From: Desulfocapsaceae bacterium
GTDB lineage: Bacteria; Desulfobacterota; Desulfobulbia; Desulfobulbales; Desulfocapsaceae
Assembly: GCA_029934775.1 (NCBI GenBank)
Contig: JAOZLO010000076.1
Coordinates: 1-9,860 of the forward strand
Direction of reading: 5' to 3'
Length of the DNA stretch: 9,860 nt
In this document: one piece after another, positions 6,028 through 9,860 of the stretch
Position numbering within the stretch: position 1 is the first letter of the stretch
Layout of the letters: every line of letters begins with the position of its first letter
Notes under the pieces: generated by a model
Seen by the model: the letters and a program-made list of their open reading frames with translations, nothing else
Databases searched by the model: none
Told to the model about the DNA's origin: nothing
Program-made: the position numbers and the translations under genes

Positions 6028-7035
6028 ATGCAAAAAAAGTTGTTAACAGTTATCGTTTTCTCACTTTTCCTGGCACTGGTCGCTGCACCGGCAGCCTACG
6101 CCAAAACTATTTTGAAATTAGGCACCTCAACCCAGCCTACCCACATCTACAATCAGGCTGCGGATCATTTCGCAAAAATCGTAGCTGACAAGACTGGTGG
6201 TGAGATCGAAGTCCAGGTGTTTCCGGCAGCTCAGCTCGGCTCCGAACGCGATATGGTCGAGGGATTACAGCTTGGATCCCTTGAGATGACTCTGACTTCC
6301 ACCGGTCCCATGGGTGGATTCGTTCCCCAGGTAAAACTATTCAACCTGCCATTTCTCTTTAAAGACCGCGAATCCTGCTACCGTGTTCTGGACGGTGAAA
6401 TCGGCACCCAGATTGCAGACCGTTTTGTCAAAGTCGGCCTTCGTTCCCTCGGCTGGTTTGAAAACGGATTTCGCAATATCACTAATTCAAAGCGCCCAGT
6501 CAATAGCCCGGCCGATATGAAAGGCGTTAAGATCCGCGTAATGGAAGACGATGTTTTTATCCTCACCATGAAGGCAATGGGAGCCAGTCCACTGCCCATG
6601 GCCTTTGGTGAACTTTACACGGCTCTGGAGCAGAAAACCGTTGACGCCCAGGAAAATCCTCTGGCGGTAATCCATTCCTCCCGTTTTTTCGAAGTCCAGA
6701 AATATCTTGCAATGACAGGCCATTTTTACTCTCCAGCAGTATTGCTGATAAGCGAGGCGACCTGGAAAAACCTGAGCCCAAAAAACCAGAAAATCGTAGC
6801 CGATGCAGCAGCCCAGGCTCGTGACTTCGAGCGCGGCCTTTCCCTCAAAGCCGATCAGGAACTTGAAGCAGCATGCGAGAAGGAAGGAATGATAATAACC
6901 CACCCGGACAAGGCACCATTTGCCAAAGCCGTTGCGTCCGTTTACAGTAATCCAAAAGTCATTAAGGCTATTGGTGGTGGCAATGCAGAAGAAGGACAGA
7001 AGCTGATTGATGCAGCTATAGCTGCTGCTAAATAA
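6028..7035 (+). CDS. dctP: TRAP transporter substrate-binding protein, DctP family
   Basis: A 335-residue periplasmic solute receptor. Residues 1-25 form a signal peptide: a KK-containing n-region, a hydrophobic core, and a cleavage site AAYA|K. The mature part has DctP landmarks: VFPAAQLGSERDMVEGLQLG (64-83), LPFLF (107-111), GFRNITNSKRPVNSPADMKG (147-166), then KIRV, whose R170 is the expected carboxylate-clamping arginine, and FGELYTALEQKTVDAQENP (193-211). It captures an organic acid and delivers it to the DctQ/DctM membrane pair. The ATG has AAGGAG 8 nt upstream, and the gene begins 63 bp after larA. A long stem-loop follows its stop, consistent with a higher level of this subunit. The ligand cannot be read from sequence; the neighbours suggest a 2-hydroxyacid. 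Confidence 0.93.
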   Translation: MQKKLLTVIVFSLFLALVAAPAAYAKTILKLGTSTQPTHIYNQAADHFAKIVADKTGGEIEVQVFPAAQLGSERDMVEGLQLGSLEMTLTSTGPMGGFVPQVKLFNLPFLFKDRESCYRVLDGEIGTQIADRFVKVGLRSLGWFENGFRNITNSKRPVNSPADMKGVKIRVMEDDVFILTMKAMGASPLPMAFGELYTALEQKTVDAQENPLAVIHSSRFFEVQKYLAMTGHFYSPAVLLISEATWKNLSPKNQKIVADAAAQARDFERGLSLKADQELEAACEKEGMIITHPDKAPFAKAVASVYSNPKVIKAIGGGNAEEGQKLIDAAIAAAK

Positions 7036-7046
7036 ATTGCGAAAGG

Positions 7047-7136
7047 CAATTACGGCAGCTCCTATATCGGCCTGACGGGACAGGAGATTATCTGATAATC
7101 TCCTGCTCAGGCCAATATAGCCGATCACCGCAGTAA
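7047..7136 (+). promoter_or_regulatory. Long stem-loop in the dctP-dctQ spacer (mRNA processing or attenuation)
   Basis: Inner stem: CAGGAGATTAT (7081-7091) pairs perfectly with ATAATCTCCTG (7095-7105) over a 3-nt loop. Outer stem: CTATAT-C-GGCCTGA (7062-7075) pairs with TCAGGCC-A-ATATAG (7107-7120) with one mismatch, leaving a 5-nt internal bulge on the left (7076-7080) and 1 nt on the right. Weaker pairing may extend toward TTACGG and CCGCAGTAA. No U-run follows on the plus strand (AAAAAA instead), so it is not a canonical intrinsic terminator. Such structures between a binding-protein gene and its permease genes commonly stabilise the upstream mRNA. Confidence 0.7.
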
Positions 7137-7187
7137 AAAAGTCATTCCCATCAACAAACATAACTCTGAACAAAAAGGCAGGCTGCC

Positions 7188-7682
7188 GTGTTTTTTAAAA
7201 CTCTATTTGAAACCATGGACCGTTGTATCAACTGGTTCCTGGCCCTGCTGATGGCCGGAATGGTGGTTATCGTTTCAGCCCAGGTATGGTACCGTTTTAT
7301 TCTCAACAACCCGCTGTCCTGGTCAGAAGAAGCGTCACGCTACCTCTTTGTCTGGATTTCCTTTATGGGAGCTGCTGCAGGTGTTCGTTACCAGGTTCAT
7401 CTGGGCATAGATCTCATGGAAAAAATACTGCCCGCCGGCAGCTATCGAATCGCCGTGATAATTGTCAACCTGATCATACAGATTTTTCTTCTCATGATTA
7501 TCTACTGGGGATTCAAAATTCTCGGGGTTATCCAGTTCCAGGAATCCCCCTCCATGCATATCTCCATGCAGTATCCCTATATGGCTGTACCGGTTGGCTC
7601 CATATTCATGTTCATAAATTCATTACGAATAACGGTAGCCGCCATCCAAAACCGCACCATGGACAGGGAGGTTCGGGTATGA
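7188..7682 (+). CDS. dctQ: TRAP transporter small membrane subunit, DctQ family
   Basis: A 164-residue protein with four predicted membrane segments (about 14-36, 51-66, 86-108 and 129-150). The family signature is LNNPLSWSEEASRYLFVWIS (39-58), followed by GAAAGVRYQVHLGIDL. DctQ forms the small scaffold half of the Na+-driven TRAP permease together with DctM. The start GTG at 7188 is preceded by AAAGGCAGG; the first ATG in frame is at 7215 (residue 10), and starting there would trim the cytoplasmic N-terminus only. The stop overlaps the dctM start by 4 nt (ATGA, 7679-7682), so the two subunits are translationally coupled. Confidence 0.9.
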   Translation: MFFKTLFETMDRCINWFLALLMAGMVVIVSAQVWYRFILNNPLSWSEEASRYLFVWISFMGAAAGVRYQVHLGIDLMEKILPAGSYRIAVIIVNLIIQIFLLMIIYWGFKILGVIQFQESPSMHISMQYPYMAVPVGSIFMFINSLRITVAAIQNRTMDREVRV

Positions 7683-8956
7683 CAACCATCCTCTTCATAT
7701 CCCTGCTGATCTGCTTCACATTAGGTGTCCCCATTGCTTTCTCCCTCGGCATAGCATCGGTTGCGACCCTGCAGTTCGGCTCCGATCTGCCTCTCACCCT
7801 GGCAGCCCAGCGGTTGTTTACCGGAACCGACTCCTTTCCCCTGATGGCCATTCCTTTTTTCATGCTGGCAGGTGAATTGATGGAGTCAGGAGGAATTTCC
7901 CGCCGCCTTTTCAATTTTGCCCATGCCCTGGTCGGATTTATCACTGGCGGACTTGCTATGGTATCCGTAGTGGCAGCCATGTTTTTTGCCGGTATCTCCG
8001 GGGCAGCAGCCGCTGATACTGCTGCCGTTGGGGCAGTATCGATTCCCGCCATGATTCGAAAAGGATATGACAGGGGCTTTGCTGCTGCAGTGCAGGCAGC
8101 CGGTGGATCCATAGGCGTCATAATTCCCCCTTCCATTCCCATGATCATCTACGGTGTAGTAGGGGGAGTATCCATTGGCAAAATGTTTTTGGGTGGATTT
8201 ATCCCCGGGGCACTGATCGGAGGCGGCCTTATGACCGCCAGTTATTTTCTGGCAAAACGCGCCGGTTACGAACGAGATCCATTCCTTGGTATTAAAATCA
8301 TAGGAAAAACCTTCATTGGAGCCTTCTGGGCGCTTCTGATGCCCCTCATTATCCTGGGTGGTATTCTAGGTGGTATTTTCACCCCGACAGAAGCTGCCGT
8401 CGTGGCCGTGATATACGGTGCCATCATCGGTTTTGGTGTCTACCGTGAGCTCAAAATCCCTGACCTGCCTCGACTTTTTGCAAAAGCTGCGATCTCCACA
8501 TCAACTGTGATGCTGCTTATCGCCACCGCAAATATCTTTGGCTGGATTCTGACTGCAGAACGAGTACCTCAAAATGTCGCAGCCTACCTGGTCAGCCTTA
8601 CCAGTTCTCCATCCGTGCTCTACGCACTCATTCTGATGTGCCTGCTTGTGATCGGGACCTTCATGGAGACTTCTGCCTCGCTCATCATCCTTACCCCTGT
8701 CTTTTTACCCGTGATCAAACAGTTCGGCATCGATCCTGTTCATTTTGGTGTGATCATGGTGACTGCTCTTGCCATTGGTATGCTCACCCCGCCACTGGGT
8801 ATCTGCCTGTTTATTTCATGCAATATCGCAAAAATTCAGCTCTCTGAAATCATCAAGTTTATCTCACCATTCCTGGCTGTCATGATTGCAATACTGGTGC
8901 TTATGACGTATGTCCCCGATATTGTCATGTTCATTCCAAATTCTTTTGGAGATTGA
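7679..8956 (+). CDS. dctM: TRAP transporter large membrane subunit, DctM family
   Basis: A 425-residue, very hydrophobic protein that carries the transport pathway of the TRAP system. Recognisable landmarks are SGAAAADTAAVG (about 107-118), IIPPSIPMIIYG (147-158), GGIFTPTEAAVVAV (about 233-246), IILTPVFLP (about 343-351) and MLTPPLG (about 370-376). These form the re-entrant hairpins and Na+/substrate sites of this elevator-type transporter. The start ATG at 7679 sits inside the dctQ stop overlap and has AGGGAGG 7 nt upstream. The frame is open back to at least 7223, but that extension lies within dctQ and gives a length far beyond the family. The stop TGA shares one base with the next ATG (TGATG). 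Confidence 0.93.
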   Translation: MTTILFISLLICFTLGVPIAFSLGIASVATLQFGSDLPLTLAAQRLFTGTDSFPLMAIPFFMLAGELMESGGISRRLFNFAHALVGFITGGLAMVSVVAAMFFAGISGAAAADTAAVGAVSIPAMIRKGYDRGFAAAVQAAGGSIGVIIPPSIPMIIYGVVGGVSIGKMFLGGFIPGALIGGGLMTASYFLAKRAGYERDPFLGIKIIGKTFIGAFWALLMPLIILGGILGGIFTPTEAAVVAVIYGAIIGFGVYRELKIPDLPRLFAKAAISTSTVMLLIATANIFGWILTAERVPQNVAAYLVSLTSSPSVLYALILMCLLVIGTFMETSASLIILTPVFLPVIKQFGIDPVHFGVIMVTALAIGMLTPPLGICLFISCNIAKIQLSEIIKFISPFLAVMIAILVLMTYVPDIVMFIPNSFGD

Positions 8957-9860
8957 TGTCAGTGACCAACATAACCATACCCTTCGACGGTAAATCGCTC
9001 AGTTTCTCAGTCCCTGGAAAAAATCTTATTGAGGTGCTCAGCCCCAGACCCTCTACTCCGTTGAATAACCTTACAGCTGCAATAGATAATAGTCTGGATC
9101 ACCCCATAGATCAGGCTCCACTGGACCAGTGGGTCAAACCCCTGGACCGGGTTATTATCGTCAGCGACGACAATACCCGGCTGACTCCTTCAGACCGCAT
9201 CATTCCTCCACTGCTGGAGCGACTGAACAGGGCCGGAGTTCCTGATGGACAGATCAGCTGCATCATGGCTCTCGGTACCCACCGCTATATGACCGACAAA
9301 GAAATGAAGAACAAAGTTGGTGAACAGGTTTTTCGACGAATTCGTGTCTTCAATCATGAGTGGCAGGATCCCGCCTCCCTGGTAGATCTGGGAACTTCTG
9401 ACCATGGAACACCACTGGTGGTAAACCGTGCAGTAGTTGAGGCAGATGTGGTTATAGGTATCGGTGCCGTCGTCCCCCATCATATCCCTGGATTTTCAGG
9501 TTCTTCAAAGATTATCCAACCAGGAGTCAGTGGAGCAAGTACAACAGCTGAAACACATATATTATCCTGCAGTGAAGGGGGAGATTCTTTTCTGGGGATC
9601 GCTGATAACCCTGTCCGTCGTGATATGGATGACATGGCTGACCGGGTAGGTATGCGCACCATATTTAACGTGGTAATGGATAGCCAGGGTGGTGTTGTCG
9701 GGTTGTTTTACGGTGATATGCGCAGTGCCTTCAACTCGGCCATAGAACTTGCAAAAGATATTTACGGAGTACCGTTTCATGAGACACCGGACATAGTTCT
9801 GGCCAACTCCTACCCCTGCGATCTGGACTTCTGGCAGTCACACAAATCTCTCTACCCGGC
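8956..9860 (+). CDS. larA: LarA-family nickel-dependent 2-hydroxyacid racemase/epimerase (second copy, cut by right edge)
   Basis: The first 301 codons of a second LarA-superfamily protein; about 120 residues are expected beyond the edge. Catalytic positions are all present at LarA spacing: SDDNTR (R75), GTHR (H109), PHHIPGFSGSSKIIQPG with H175 and cofactor lysine K185, ETHILSC (H201, nickel ligand), and WQSHK (Q294, K297). The segment around the cofactor lysine differs from the first copy (GFSGSSK against GYGGGRK), and so do the aromatic neighbours (VVPHH against VIYHY), which suggests a different substrate or stereochemical role. The start ATG at 8956 overlaps the dctM stop by 1 nt and has GGAG at 8948-8951, so it belongs to the same transcript. 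It bears general likeness to the first copy throughout but is clearly diverged, so it is not a recent tandem duplication. Confidence 0.87.
   Translation, partial: MSVTNITIPFDGKSLSFSVPGKNLIEVLSPRPSTPLNNLTAAIDNSLDHPIDQAPLDQWVKPLDRVIIVSDDNTRLTPSDRIIPPLLERLNRAGVPDGQISCIMALGTHRYMTDKEMKNKVGEQVFRRIRVFNHEWQDPASLVDLGTSDHGTPLVVNRAVVEADVVIGIGAVVPHHIPGFSGSSKIIQPGVSGASTTAETHILSCSEGGDSFLGIADNPVRRDMDDMADRVGMRTIFNVVMDSQGGVVGLFYGDMRSAFNSAIELAKDIYGVPFHETPDIVLANSYPCDLDFWQSHKSLYP

Noticed and set aside
7062..7136. Intrinsic transcription terminator after dctP
   Set aside because: The hairpin is strong but is followed by an A-run, not a T-run, on the coding strand, and dctQ/dctM must be expressed downstream.
7223..7678. 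N-terminal extension of dctM by 152 codons
   Set aside because: The frame is open but lies entirely within dctQ, has no family similarity, and would give 577 residues. The ATG at 7679 gives the normal DctM length, a good ribosome binding site and an ATGA overlap.
7335..8148. Minus-strand open frames opposite dctQ and dctM, and similar ones opposite panB and the larA genes
   Set aside because: They are shadows of real plus-strand genes: compositionally odd translations, no domains, no ribosome binding sites.

Overview
The window looks like a chromosomal segment from an anaerobic or microaerophilic Gram-negative bacterium, most plausibly a sulfate-reducer-like Desulfobacterota (deltaproteobacterium). 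That assignment is inferred from gene content only: a bacteriohemerythrin, a TRAP transporter, two nickel-dependent LarA-family racemases, a histidine-kinase remnant and a FISUMP-domain remnant. No rRNA, tRNA or CRISPR array was seen.

Left part, minus strand (1-1550): the start of a bacteriohemerythrin gene runs off the left edge. Upstream of it, in transcription order, lie a decayed winged-helix-type reading frame, an unrecognised 140-residue protein and an orphan ParA-type ATPase. These three are joined by two 4-nt ATGA stop/start overlaps, so they read as one translationally coupled cassette. The first member has an in-frame stop and no credible start.

Middle part (about 1550-2820): an AT-rich stretch of about 1.3 kb with no intact gene. 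It holds a 30-nt inverted repeat (1549-1578 and 1988-2017, one mismatch), the C-terminal tail of a sensor histidine kinase (2059-2193) and a frameshifted FISUMP-domain fragment (2362-2819). It looks like a site of gene decay or past insertion.

Right part, plus strand (2879-9860): a compact operon whose order is a DeoR-family regulator, a PanB-family hydroxymethyltransferase, a LarA-family 2-hydroxyacid racemase/epimerase, TRAP transporter subunits P, Q and M, and a second LarA-family protein cut by the right edge. Gene junctions are tight: 2 nt between panB and larA, a 4-nt overlap at dctQ/dctM and a 1-nt overlap at dctM/larA2. The exception is a 152-nt dctP-dctQ spacer that folds into a long stem-loop.

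Taken together, the operon reads as an uptake and catabolism system for a 2-hydroxycarboxylic acid. TRAP would import the acid, the LarA proteins would invert its C2 stereochemistry, and PanB would exchange a hydroxymethyl group between a 2-oxoacid and tetrahydrofolate. Pantoate or another 4-hydroxylated 2-hydroxyacid is an attractive substrate, but this is inference. The 2-hydroxyacid dehydrogenase that such a route needs, and the LarB/LarC/LarE cofactor genes, are not in the window.
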